DNA of 29,051 nt from Chara braunii (lineage: Eukaryota; Streptophyta; Charophyceae; Charales; Characeae): positions 9,607 through 38,657 of the forward strand of contig BFEA01001252.1 in NCBI GenBank assembly GCA_003427395.1, given 5' to 3'. The notes under the pieces were generated by a model, which saw only the letters and a list, made by a program, of their open reading frames with translations, was not told the DNA's origin and searched no databases. This document shows positions 20,735 through 29,051 of the stretch, in pieces (the stretch's first letter is position 1; each line of letters begins with the position of its first letter). A program made the position numbers and the translations under genes.

Positions 20735-21101
20735 ACTTTCCTCCGCCGAACATCCCGCGCGCGCCTTTTTCTCCCTCGAAACCCACGCATTGCGCGCAAT
20801 GACGGACCCTCCCCCTTCTTACTAAGTTGGATCAACACAGGGGATTTCGGCTCTGTCCATGTCCCCACACTCAATTTTCCAAAAATCCTTGGCACACCCC
20901 ACCTCGCTGTCTTTCTGGGCCCCTTCCGCAATTTAAATGTTCCGAACGGAAGACAACGCAGGGCGTGAGGTTGGTATCGGGGCCGACACGTGTCGGTTCT
21001 GATGATAGTGAGACGAGCTGGCGAGAGGAAGATCAGCTAAACGATCTAATCGTCTCAGTCCTCCCGTCACTCGACAGAGATCCGCCGAAGCTCGACCAGA
21101 G

Positions 21102-22430
21102 ATGCCCATGGCCGATGCTAATGGAACACCTCCCCGGGTAATGGTAAGCATCCCCCCTACCTTCCCATTCTATCCCAACTACACTCATCCAGAGGCATTG
21201 CTCGAAGCCGTGCAAGCTCAGGGATATGGCGTCGAGGACCTTCCCCCCGTCATTACCCTGCTACTATGAAACACCGCACATGATTGGTTTAGAAGGCATA
21301 GATGGGTAGATTGGGACACCTTTAAGAGGGCGTTCCTAGCAAGATTCGACGCGGTCAGCGAAGAAGTTGCACGGTTCGTACTGAAAACCCGTCCGCAGGA
21401 ACCCGGAGAACTGTTACCCGACTTTGTGGATCGATTTCAGACCGCATTAGACAAATTCGGACCGGAAGAAAATGCTGCTCGAGATCTGTTCATCGACCAT
21501 CTCCGCAATCCCGTGTTGATGGCAAAACTGCAAAAAAAAGTCCCTCCCAAGACGAACCAACTGTCCGTCATCATAACTAAAGCCCTCGAACTGGATCTGC
21601 TGGATACGCGTAAGTATATCAGTCAGGGAGAAGAAGACATCTCGGACACAATCCAAGATGTGGCTGCTAAACGGCGGTCGTGGCTTAGAGCGGTGGGACG
21701 ATGTTACCCTCGTCCTGATCATGACTACCAGGACGGACCCGCTCCGGATCCCTCCCCGTACCATTCCCTACCTCTCTCGAGACCTCCTCCTCCTCCCAAA
21801 ATGGCGCCTGTGAACACAGTAATGACCCAAGACGCCGCATTAGTGCCTATCACTAACATGCATCTGGCCCAGATGATTCATACGGCCACGACAAAAGAGT
21901 CTGAGTGGATGAATAATCTGATTCAGATGCAGGCTTCTCAGATGGATCGGTTGGAACAAATCATGACAAAGCTAATGAAAGCAAATTTCAGCCCTTCTCG
22001 CCCCGTTCCTACTTCGTACCCTCTTCTGACCACCCCTCCTGCAACTGGACTAGCTCCTCCCGCTCCCCCTCACGCGGCCAATCCAGCGGGGAGGGTCGAG
22101 TGCTACAACTGTAAACAGCCTGGACACTTTGCGCGTGAATGCCCCCAGCCAAAACGTAATCAACCTCCGCCAGCAGCCGCGCCCGTAACCTTAAATCAAG
22201 GTCGGGTGGCCGCAGTGTTGGAAACGGCAAGAGAAGCCTCCTCCTTCTCGACCGAACAACCACCCTCGTCCGACCCTATCGTGTCTACTCCGGGATCATC
22301 TTCCGAAGCCGCCAATGTCGTTGATCCAGCCGAGTACCTTCATTTGGCAGGACTGATCGGAGCAATCCGACCTGGCAAAGATGAATGGGTCGAGCGGGGA
22401 TCAGAACCAGAACCACAGTTTCAGACATGA
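21102..22430 (+). pseudogene. gag: Gag of Ty3/gypsy-type element (copy 2)
   Basis: Same sequence as 14399-15727: start at 21102, in-frame TGA at 21267-21269, capsid-type Gag domain, Pro-rich linker, CCHC knuckle at 22101-22142, stop TGA 22428-22430. The frame continues in phase through protease, so ancestral translation was Gag-Pro. It is the 5' coding part of the element whose RT, RNase H and integrase lie at 24040-28291. It cannot be translated to full length as read. Confidence 0.8.
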
Positions 22431-22583
22431 GAGATTGATGTCCTACAGACACTCAAACAGTTGGACATCCGAGTTCCGGTCCCCGTAGGACACTTGATGA
22501 CCATATCCGAGGCCGCAAATGATAAAATCCTGCAACAATGCCAGAAGAACCGAAAACGCTTCACATACTAGCGTATTCAACGT

Positions 22584-23054
22584 ATGCTAAAGAAGAAGAA
22601 AGAAAATGAGACTGAGGCAAACCCTCCCCTTGCGACCAAACCTGATGTACCCGAAACGGTGAGAATCGCCGCCATCTCTTACGCCGAGAACGATCATTTT
22701 GTACGCGTCCGATCGGTCCTATGGAAAAGTGCCGAGTGTGATTGCGAAGTCTGGGGTAAACCGTTTGAGGCTCTTATTGATACCGGATTATCGGTCGTAG
22801 CCATATCCTTGGACATAGTCAGAAAAACGGGCCAACTGAACTCGATCCTTCCACTACCAGGGAAGGAAAATTACGTCTCGGCCGATGAAGAAACCATGAA
22901 TATAGTAGGAATAATTGAGAACATAGCGGTCAAGGTAGACCGAGTGCACGTTCTGGTTAACGCGCTAGTCATCGATGTGCACTCTTATTCGGTACTGTTG
23001 GGATTGCCCTGGGCGGTGGCGGTAGGAGCACGGATACACTTCGATTCTAAATAA
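22584..23054 (+). pseudogene. Retropepsin-like protease (copy 2)
   Basis: Same as 15881-16351: DTG at residues 66-68 followed by Leu, then YSVLLGLPW. It is separated from Gag by TGA 22428 and TAG 22569 and ends at TAA 23052-23054, all in one frame. Element sequence runs on to about 23183, where mitochondrial nad2 sequence starts abruptly. The protease-RT linker of the element resumes only near 24040. Confidence 0.7.
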
Positions 23055-23185
23055 CTCGTCCTCATGCATACTAGAGGAAGACTTCAAACGCTGCCATTAC
23101 GCGTCTCTACTCGATCACCGAAAAAAAATCCCGGTATTGTCCGAATAGGAATGATCCAGATCCCGAGCCCGGAAGATTCTCCCCC

Positions 23186-23343
23186 AAACGTCAAATTATC
23201 TATGATTAGATTATTATAAAATAGATTAGCAGTGGTTAAAGGATTATTGATCAGCAATAAAATTGTCATCAAAACACTCAGTAAACCCATCCATCCCACA
23301 TTACGCACTAATGGTGGACAATCATTTTTTTTTGAAGTGCTCA
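23186..23343 (-). pseudogene. nad2: Mitochondrial nad2 fragment (copy 2)
   Basis: Same as 16483-16640. It is an N-terminal nad2 piece of about 50 residues, opposite in orientation to the retroelement. It begins the inserted mitochondrial segment that interrupts the element. Confidence 0.85.
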
Positions 23344-23519
23344 GATTACATGCTCAGATTACATGTAATGTACTTGTGGGGGCGAAAGTCTAAGATGGAT
23401 CTATTCTATTATTACCTGATGGTAATTCTCTATGTCTACTCTTCGTTGCTAATTTCATTATGTATGATATTAATCCATATAGAATTGGACACTAAAGAAA
23501 AGGCTAGAGTCGAGTGAAG

Positions 23520-23586
23520 AGTGATATAGTGGTAGAACCCATGTTTTGCAAGTATGAAGTTATCGGTTCAAGTCCGATCGTCTCCA
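23520..23586 (+). tRNA. trnA-UGC: Degenerate organelle-type tRNA-Ala (UGC)
   Basis: The anticodon stem CATGT/GTATG encloses the loop TTTGCAA (anticodon UGC). A T-arm ATCGG-TTCAAGT-CCGAT follows, then the 3' end TCTCCA typical of bacterial-type tRNA-Ala. About six bases are missing from the D arm (GATATAG runs straight into TGGTAGA), and the 5' acceptor pairs poorly. It is probably a non-functional mitochondrial copy. Confidence 0.6.
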
Positions 23587-23598
23587 ATTTCCCCGTGA

Positions 23599-23671
23599 GC
23601 CCACGTAGCTCAGGTGGTAGAGCATTCCCTTGGTAAGGGAAAGGCCTCCGGTTCAAGTCCGGTCGTAGGCT
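23599..23671 (+). tRNA. trnT-GGU: Organelle-type tRNA-Thr (GGU)
   Basis: A 73-base cloverleaf. The acceptor GCCCACG/CGTAGGC has one mismatch and the D stem is GCTC/GAGC. The anticodon stem TTCCC/GGGAA (23625-23641) has loop TTGGTAA (anticodon GGU at 23632-23634). The T arm is TCCGG-TTCAAGT-CCGGT with one closing mismatch. No CCA is encoded. It is bacterial-type, as in plant organelles, and sits beside mitochondrial nad fragments, so it is likely of mitochondrial origin. Confidence 0.75.
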
Positions 23672-23744
23672 CCGTCTTAAATTAAAAAAGATATATCCTC
23701 TTCTCCCTCTCTGCCTACGGTTTACCGGGCAGTTCTATTTGACG

Positions 23745-23766
23745 ATATATATATATATATATATAT
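23745..23766. repeat. (AT)11 microsatellite
   Basis: Twenty-two bases of AT repeat within the mitochondrial-derived segment. Confidence 0.9.
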
Positions 23767-23776
23767 GGCTAAAACC

Positions 23777-23852
23777 AAACAAATAAAAAATTTGACTTGC
23801 AATTTCGGACCTCAAAACAAATAAAAAATTTGGCTTTCAATTTCGGACCTCA
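23777..23852. repeat. 38-bp tandem repeat, two units
   Basis: Units 23777-23814 and 23815-23852 both read AAACAAATAAAAAATTTG and then TTTCGGACCTCA, with only a few differences between them. Confidence 0.85.
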
Positions 23853-23881
23853 ACACCCAACTGCTCATGGTGTTTTAAAAT

Positions 23882-24020
23882 TTTCGTGAATTTCTGCTAT
23901 CTTTATATTTAGCATCATAACCACAAATAAAAATAGAACAGCAATAGCTCCTACGTAAATAACAAAAAAAATCATATAAAATGATAAATAAAACGGAATG
24001 AACTGGGTTTTTAGCACGTA
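23882..24020 (-). pseudogene. nad6: Mitochondrial nad6 fragment
   Basis: On the minus strand the translation gives RAKNPVHSVLF, and then, in a second frame, VIYVGAIAVLFLFVVMM followed by NIKIAEIHE. Both are hallmark parts of plant mitochondrial NADH dehydrogenase subunit 6. About 18 residues between them are deleted, and a frame change falls in an eight-T run. Both ends of the gene are missing. It is not functional and marks the right part of the inserted mitochondrial segment. Confidence 0.88.
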
Positions 24021-24039
24021 TAAACACCGAGAATCCAAT

Positions 24040-25443
24040 CTTTCTCATATCGAACATAATAGACTCAATGACGAGGAACAACACCTTGCGGGAGAAGGTG
24101 AGTATAAAAAGCGCGATTATGAGGAGTTCAACTACATGCCTAGCGAAAAGGAATGAGAACAATTAGTTGAAATGTTCGGTTGCGAGACGAAAGAGGAGTT
24201 TCGAATAATCCCCGCAACCGCTCGAACATTTGATCTAAGTTCAAAAAGTGGTGAGCCTAGCCATATCCTGTCTACAGAAAAACGGATTTCAGCCACGTCA
24301 TTCTTAGGGGAACCGATCTTGCAAATTTCAGACATGGCTGACCTTTTGGAACCCCCTCGCACGTTATACGAGGGCGTGCTTTCACTTCGAGCCAGGTATC
24401 AGCAGATGAATCAGTACCTGGATCTTTCTGTCTCTCCACCTAGATCATTACTCACGCAAGGAGCCATGATCGCCCTAATCAAGCAAGAACCAGAGGCTCC
24501 GATAGATGATGTTCCAGATCTCATGAAGGAGATGACCGAGTTAACAGGATTGGAAGTAGCGGAAAGCACTGCTGATTCCGAAACTGATGCCGAAATTAAG
24601 GAAACTGAGATGATTAGCTCGGTCGTATCACAAATGATTACCACCGTCTTCTCGGTCCGAACCAGTAGCTCCATGTTCTCGAGCGTAAACGACAAGCGAT
24701 CGCGAAGGATGGGTTGGATCGATACGCCACTCGACATCTCTGATCACCCCGTAATCACAATACCCAATCATGTCCCCCGAGAGATCCGAAGATCCCTGAT
24801 TGATGTTTTGCACGGGTATGCTGAGGTGCTGAGTGTGCATGATAACGATATTGGATTATCCAATGTAATTGAGCATGCGATCCTCATGGGGGATCAGCCA
24901 CCAATTAGCTGCACTCCCTATCGGTATTCGCCGGTGCAGAGATCGGTCGCGTTCCAAAGGATAAAGGAGTTCGAAGCTAACGGGTGGATCGAACCCGCCA
25001 TTGGACCATGGTCGTTCCCAGTGGTGATTGTACCAAAGAAGGTAGGGGAAATTCGCATATGCATTGATTATCAAAAGTTGAATGACATCACGATTCAGGA
25101 TGTGTATCCCCTCCCCCGGATTGATGAGTTGCTGGATGCTATTGGTAGTGCTCGATTTTTCAGCAAGTTTGATGTTCGCCATGGATTCCACCATCTCCTC
25201 GTTCGAAAAGAGGACCGGCCGAGGACGGCTTTCATTCTTTTCGAAGGGACTTGGCAATGGGTTCGATGCCCGATGGGGATTTGCAATGCCCCAGTCACGT
25301 TTCAACGCGCGATGAACATGACTTTCCAGAACTTCGTGCGGAAAACGCGGCTGGCGCAGAGCATAATCAATTATTGTGTGATCATTTATATGGATGATAT
25401 CCTGGTGTTTTCAGTTCCTATAAGGGCCCGTGCAGCACATTGA
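24040..25443 (+). pseudogene. pol: Reverse transcriptase region of Ty3/gypsy-type Pol
   Basis: Element sequence resumes about 24040. It passes an in-frame TGA at 24154 and is then open from 24172. Residues about 1-210 (from 24172) form the acidic protease-RT linker. RT follows: VVIVPKKVGEIRICIDYQKLN, then FSKFDVRHGFHHL (catalytic Asp about residue 334), FILFEGTWQWVRCPMGICNAPVTFQ, and the YMDD box at residues 406-409 (25387-25398). Just after YMDDILVF the frame shifts (about 25405-25425), and the remainder of RT continues in another frame at 25430. It makes DNA from the element RNA in intact relatives; here it is broken. Confidence 0.88.
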
Positions 25444-26176
25444 ACGGACCTTGCACGCGCTGAAGGACACTGGATTCAAGGTGGCTGTTGAGAAGTGTCA
25501 GTTTTTCCTCACCGAGATCTCCTTCCTCGGCCACGTGGTTACGGACCAAGGGTTGCAGCCGGAGCCTCAGAAGGTAGCAGTCGTGAAAGACGCGCCAGTA
25601 CCGACGTCTGTGACACAAGTGCGTGACTTATTGGGTTTGGCATCGTACTATCGAAGGTTCATCAAGGGGTTTGCGGCGATCGCGGGACCACTCACGAATT
25701 TGCTGAAAAAAAATCAGCCGTTGATCTGAACTCCGCAATGCGATCGGGCTTTCAGAGAACTCGAGGCGGCCTTGATTTCGGCTCCGGTCATCATAAGACC
25801 GGACTTGGAAAAACCCTTTGTCCTCATCACCGATTGGCAGCCCAAGGCGATCTCAGCGATCTTGGCCCAGGTGGGACCAGACGGTCTCGAACACGTGGTG
25901 GAATATGCGTCCAAATCAGTGTCTGCTTGTGCGCGCAACTACTCTGCCCCGACAGGAGAATGCTACGTGGCCTTGTGGGGGATCAGTAATTTCCGAGCGT
26001 ACTTATATGGCCGGAAGTTCACGTTGGTGACCGATCACGAACCGTTGCTGGCATTGAAGAAGTCCAAGGACTACTCGTGCATGATCGGACGATGGGCTAC
26101 CACGTTCCAGAGTATGGACTTTGATATTCGGCATCGAAAGCACGAGAGGCACGGCAACGCGGACGGGCTGACATGA
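25430..26176 (+). pseudogene. pol: RT thumb and RNase H of gypsy-type Pol
   Basis: After the frameshift the frame reads HIERTLHALKDTGFKVAVEK, then FLGHVVTDQGLQPEP and DLLGLASYYRRFIKGFAAIA, the standard RT thumb/connection. It is cut by TGA 25727-25729 and continues with RNase H from about 25772. RNase H landmarks are VLITDWQPKAISAIL, VEYASKSVSACARNYS, and LVTDHEPLLALKKS. The frame ends at TGA 26174, where the usual H-x-NADGLSR stretch reads HGNADGLT and then stop. Both TGA codons are explained by single transitions from Trp or Arg codons. The 3' end of this segment is duplicated in tandem at 26353. Confidence 0.85.
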
Positions 26177-26577
26177 CTCCACCGCCCCGACAAGGTACCA
26201 AGGAGTGAGGAAGTGATCCTTGGCGCGACCCGGAGCCAAAGAACGATCCTCAGTACGGACAAGTGGAGATCCTGCCGAAGGGCTAAGTGGACACGTGCAG
26301 CCAATCCCGTCCTCCTCCCTCTCCTTCTCTCTCTCTCTCGAAATAATGGAACATTCGGCATCAAAAGCACGAGAGGCACGGCAACGCGGACGGGCTGACA
26401 CTACTCCACCGCCCCGACAAGGTACCCAGGAGTGAGGAAGTGATCCCTGGCACGACCTGGAGCCAAAGAACGATCCTCTGTACGGACAAGTGGAGATCCC
26501 GCCGAAGGGCTAAGTGGACACGTGCAGCCAATCCCGTCCTCCTCCCTCTCCTTTTCTCTCTCTCGAAATAATGGAAA
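26126..26577. repeat. 227-bp tandem duplication inside pol
   Basis: Unit 1 is 26126-26352 and unit 2 is 26353 to about 26577. They differ at a scatter of sites, many of them transitions. The unit covers the RNase H end and a CT-rich tract (CTCTCTCTCTC near 26329, shorter in unit 2). Since 227 is not a multiple of three, the duplication itself shifts the frame between RNase H and integrase. Confidence 0.9.
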
Positions 26578-27719
26578 CCCCATCTTCTTCTGCCTCTCCC
26601 ACCTCTTCCGCTCTCCTCGCTCATTCGGACTTTCTCGCCAATCTCCCAGACAAATTCTGTTATTTTTGTACGTGAATTGCCCGAGTCTATGGGGTAGACT
26701 GCTATCCCTTCGAGTCTGGATTCACTAACTGGGTAGAATGCGCCACGTGTGTCAGTCGTGCACATGGCGCGTGTGTTCGATACAGAACAAGTAGTAAGGA
26801 ATGGAGATGCCCCCTGTGTAAAACGGACCAACTTCCTACGGAGGTTCGATTCGAGGCTGCCCGAACGGACGACCCTGAATATGACGAGAAGTACCAACGG
26901 GCGGAAGTATGGACGAATAAAATATTATTAGCTAAATTAGTTGGTCAACCATTGGACCATCTCACTAAGCACGACAGACGTCGGACTACCAAGAGGTCCC
27001 GAGATTATCGATGGATCAATGGCCATTTGGAGAAGCGTAAAACCGACGGATCGGGATTATGGTTGACGGTTCCCCACCCACTCCAGAGATATGACTGGAC
27101 TAGATCAGCGCATGAGGAACAAGCCGCTCATTTCGCAATACGTGTCATCGAGGCAACTATCGATCAAAATCGATGGTTCTGGTATAATATCCGGGATGAT
27201 GTAAAACACGTGGTTGCTAACTATCTAGTCTGTGCGGCCGACCGCGCACCCATTCGCGGGCCAAATACGATAGTCCCGATAGAGGTAGAAAGACCTTTCC
27301 AACGAGTCAGTATGGACACGACAGATATTGACGTGCCACCTGGGCCCAACTGTTGTGAATATTCTATTATGTTGGTGTTAATCGACCATTTCTCGAAATA
27401 TATCGAAGTCTACCCTTGTAAGACCCGTAACGGCTCAGAGATAGCCACATACATCGATCGATTCCTCAATACTCATCTAGATACAGAAGAGATTCTAACC
27501 GATAATGGATCGGTTGGATCGGAATTCAAAGCCGAGGTAGAGGAATTACTGATGCGAAGTGGCGTTACTCTCCGACACACCGCTCCCCATGTTTCCCAAT
27601 CGAACGTGTTGGCTGAGAATGTGAACCGCATGATTAAGACTGCCCTCCGCAAGAATTTGGCGGCTAATGACACGCATCCTTGGCCCGAGATTGTCTACCA
27701 AATCGTCGGGATCCATTGA
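26571..27719 (+). pseudogene. PHD-type zinc finger fused to gypsy integrase core
   Basis: One frame from ATG 26571 is broken only by TGA 26673 before ending at TGA 27717-27719. Its first part has the C4HC3 pattern of a PHD finger: CYFC (26658-26669), then VECATC (26736-26750), RAHGAC (His codon 26763, Cys 26772), and WRCPLC (26802-26819). The integrase follows: a His-rich zinc-binding start (HEEQAAHF), where the first Cys of the CxxC pair is replaced (YLVC), and then the core with TTDIDVPPGPN, LIDHFSKYIEVYPCK, LTDNGSVGSEF and SQSNVLAENVNRM, giving a D-D-E triad. Integrase inserts the cDNA. A PHD finger reads histone H3 tails in other proteins and might guide integration here. The TGA at 27717 falls where relatives read HRATP. 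Confidence 0.78.
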
Positions 27720-27819
27720 GCGACCCCTCGTGAGTCCACGAGGTTCACCCCCTTTCAGCTTCGGACCAATAGCCTCCCATGTGCCGATAATCGGGGTATC
27801 TAAAAATTGCTGAAAAAGG

Positions 27820-28291
27820 GGGCAGGGACACGCGTGCGGCCCTTAAGGTCAAAGCCAAGCGGTATGCGGATTTAATGGAAAGGGCCATCCCTAAGCTAGC
27901 CCGGAAAAGACAGAAAATGATCGAACTGTCCCACGGTAGACAGGTCCGTAGCTACGAGGCCCGGAACGGGAATGCAGACCCGCAACACCAATATAAGCTA
28001 GGGGACCTGGTGCAGGTACGCAAATGTGCACGCGACAGTAAACTCGCTCCCAGATTCTCTGGCTGTTTTCATGTCGTCGAGCTCGGTCTTAACGGAGCCA
28101 ATACGGTGCGCATCGCGCCTGAGGCCAGCGCCAGCCATAGCTCCCTCCTCATTATCCACCATACCTCTTACCTTCGTCCCCTTCCTCCTTCTGAGAACCC
28201 TAATCCCTCTTCCTCTTCTTCCTCCAGCACAAATGAAGAACTTGCTTCCTTTCCTTCGTCTGATTCTACCTCCCCTTCACCTTCGCCATGA
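27820..28291 (+). pseudogene. Integrase C-terminal domain
   Basis: After TGA 27717 and TAA 27801 the frame shifts. From about 27820 the sequence reads ADLMERAIPKLARKRQ, then YKLGDLVQVRK and KLAPRFSGCFHVVE, ending HTSYLRPLP and a Ser-rich tail. This is the small barrel that follows the catalytic core in gypsy integrases (DNA-binding). No chromodomain is visible after it. Confidence 0.75.
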
Positions 28292-28771
28292 GTTTTGTCA
28301 TCAAGCCGGCTCTTCCACCTCACCTTTTTCAACCTCGACTCCTCGAGCTTTACTGCAGTTTCGCCAAGTCACGCACCCTCGTCTCAGTCCTGGTCTTCTC
28401 CGACTTGCGCAACTCTTCAGTCACAGAGCTTGGTGTGCCGCCCTAGAGATAATAATATCGACCGATCAAGGTTCAACAGTCATCTTGGCAGAAGCGTCAG
28501 GATTTGAGCGCTTCTCACGGCCTACTCAGAGTGACATGACGATGATCGTAGCTTTCAATGGCGACCTGTGTACCATTGGCATGCAGCGACGCGATGCAGT
28601 GGTGACCAATCTTTACGAGTGGGGACAGGCGTTGGTAACTCATTGGCGGCAGCGATTGGCTCAACCCAGGCGACAGGTGGTGGGGACCGAGTGTATTGAC
28701 ACCTTTTCTCTTCGAACTAGTGCCACCGATCGCCCCGCTCGCCCGCTTCCCCATCTTCATCCCTACCCCGA
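28292..28771. other. Element 3' region, no recognised gene
   Basis: The frame 28026-28781 overlaps the integrase C-terminus in another phase. Its second half (MTMIVAFNGDLCTIGMQ onward) matches nothing I know. No LTR matching the 5' leader was found by eye, and no polypurine tract is convincing. Confidence 0.35.
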
Positions 28772-29051
28772 ATGTCGATGAATCGCTTCTCCACCTTCTC
28801 TCTCCTCTCCAACCTTTCGACCATCTGGCCATCTTGGGCCGATCCCCTTCTCACTCTGGAAATCCGTCCCGCCTCGATCCCTCCATTCAGCCCAGCCTAT
28901 ATCCGTAAGTGGACTAAATTCGCGGCGGTCAGTGTGTGCATGCTCACGGTCAAGTGCCACTGGTCACGGTATTACAGCAATTGGGAGTTGGTGCACTGTA
29001 ACAAGATATCGCTGGTGCTGGCACAACTGTGGCCGAGAGAGACGGTCACTG
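28772..29051 (+). CDS. Open frame running off the right edge
   Basis: From ATG 28772 (MSMNRF) a frame stays open to the last base, 93 codons. The later part (KWTKFAAVSVCMLTVKCHW and following) is mixed and not low-complexity. I do not recognise it, and neighbouring frames are also open here, so it could be non-coding or a frameshifted part of the preceding element region. Confidence 0.2.
   Translation, partial: MSMNRFSTFSLLSNLSTIWPSWADPLLTLEIRPASIPPFSPAYIRKWTKFAAVSVCMLTVKCHWSRYYSNWELVHCNKISLVLAQLWPRETVT

Larger units (their letters stand above)
19945..23529. repeat. Block copy 2 (3.58 kb), equals 13242-16826
   Basis: This copy continues on both sides into longer unbroken sequence: the full (CT)n on the left, and tRNA and nad6 fragments then RT on the right. 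It is therefore the more credible of the two. Confidence 0.85.

Noticed and set aside
13242-23529. The two identical blocks read as long terminal repeats of one large element
   Set aside because: The blocks contain gag and protease themselves, and their outer edges are an N and a sequencing adapter, not TG...CA ends with target duplications.
14564-27719. Seven TGA stops as evidence that TGA is recoded in this genome
   Set aside because: TAG and TAA stops also occur in the same frames, frameshifts are present, and CGA-to-TGA deamination explains the excess.
1-29051. CRISPR array or bacterial operon
   Set aside because: No regularly spaced short repeats of that kind, no ribosome-binding-site-linked gene series; all evidence is eukaryotic.

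Overview
The window looks like nuclear DNA of a green-lineage (streptophyte) eukaryote. A charophyte alga such as Chara is my best guess, but I cannot prove the species. The reasons are: a plastid-targeted EGY3-like membrane protein gene; fragments of plant-type mitochondrial nad2, nad6, trnA and trnT embedded in nuclear retrotransposon sequence; much decayed transposon DNA; and no bacterial gene organisation. It is a draft assembly. Single N bases occur (for example 661, 710, 733, 13241), and two Nextera mate-pair junction adapters remain in the sequence (7395-7429 and 16827-16864). Several apparent structures are therefore artefacts.

Layout. 1-970: diverged direct repeats, no gene. 978-4007: one broken gene resembling DDE/RNase H-fold transposases of the DUF7869 type, split by an in-frame TGA and two frameshifts. 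4287-4700: an orphan 137-codon ORF followed by a decayed tandem copy (about 4990-5400). 5400-6800: AT-rich, with weak repeats only. 6809-8147, minus strand: a LINE ORF1-like (DUF4283/zinc-knuckle type) protein gene interrupted by an adapter-linked artificial duplication of 218 bp. 8150-9450: no recognisable gene. 9459-10010: eight CACGTG G-box cores. 9797-13171: an intronless EGY3-like gene with a very long low-complexity N-terminal part and a pseudoprotease M50 domain.

13172-28291: a degenerate Ty3/gypsy-type LTR element and its context. Gag and protease occur twice (13242-16826 and 19945-23529) with a constant 6703-bp offset and no difference that I found. Copy 1 is bounded by a (GA)n-N-(CT)n flip on the left and a mate-pair adapter on the right, so it is probably an assembly duplication. 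Copy 2 is the more credible one. It reads gag, protease, then an inserted mitochondrial segment (nad2 fragment, trnA-like, trnT, nad6 fragment), then reverse transcriptase, RNase H, a 227-bp tandem duplication, a PHD-type zinc finger, integrase core and integrase C-terminus. Most of the internal stops look like C-to-T changes.

16865-19890, between the two copies, has no convincing gene, only a tRNA-derived SINE-like head at about 17457. The right end (28292-29051) has no recognised gene; one frame is open to the edge. The most unusual biological signal is the PHD finger fused in frame upstream of the integrase core.
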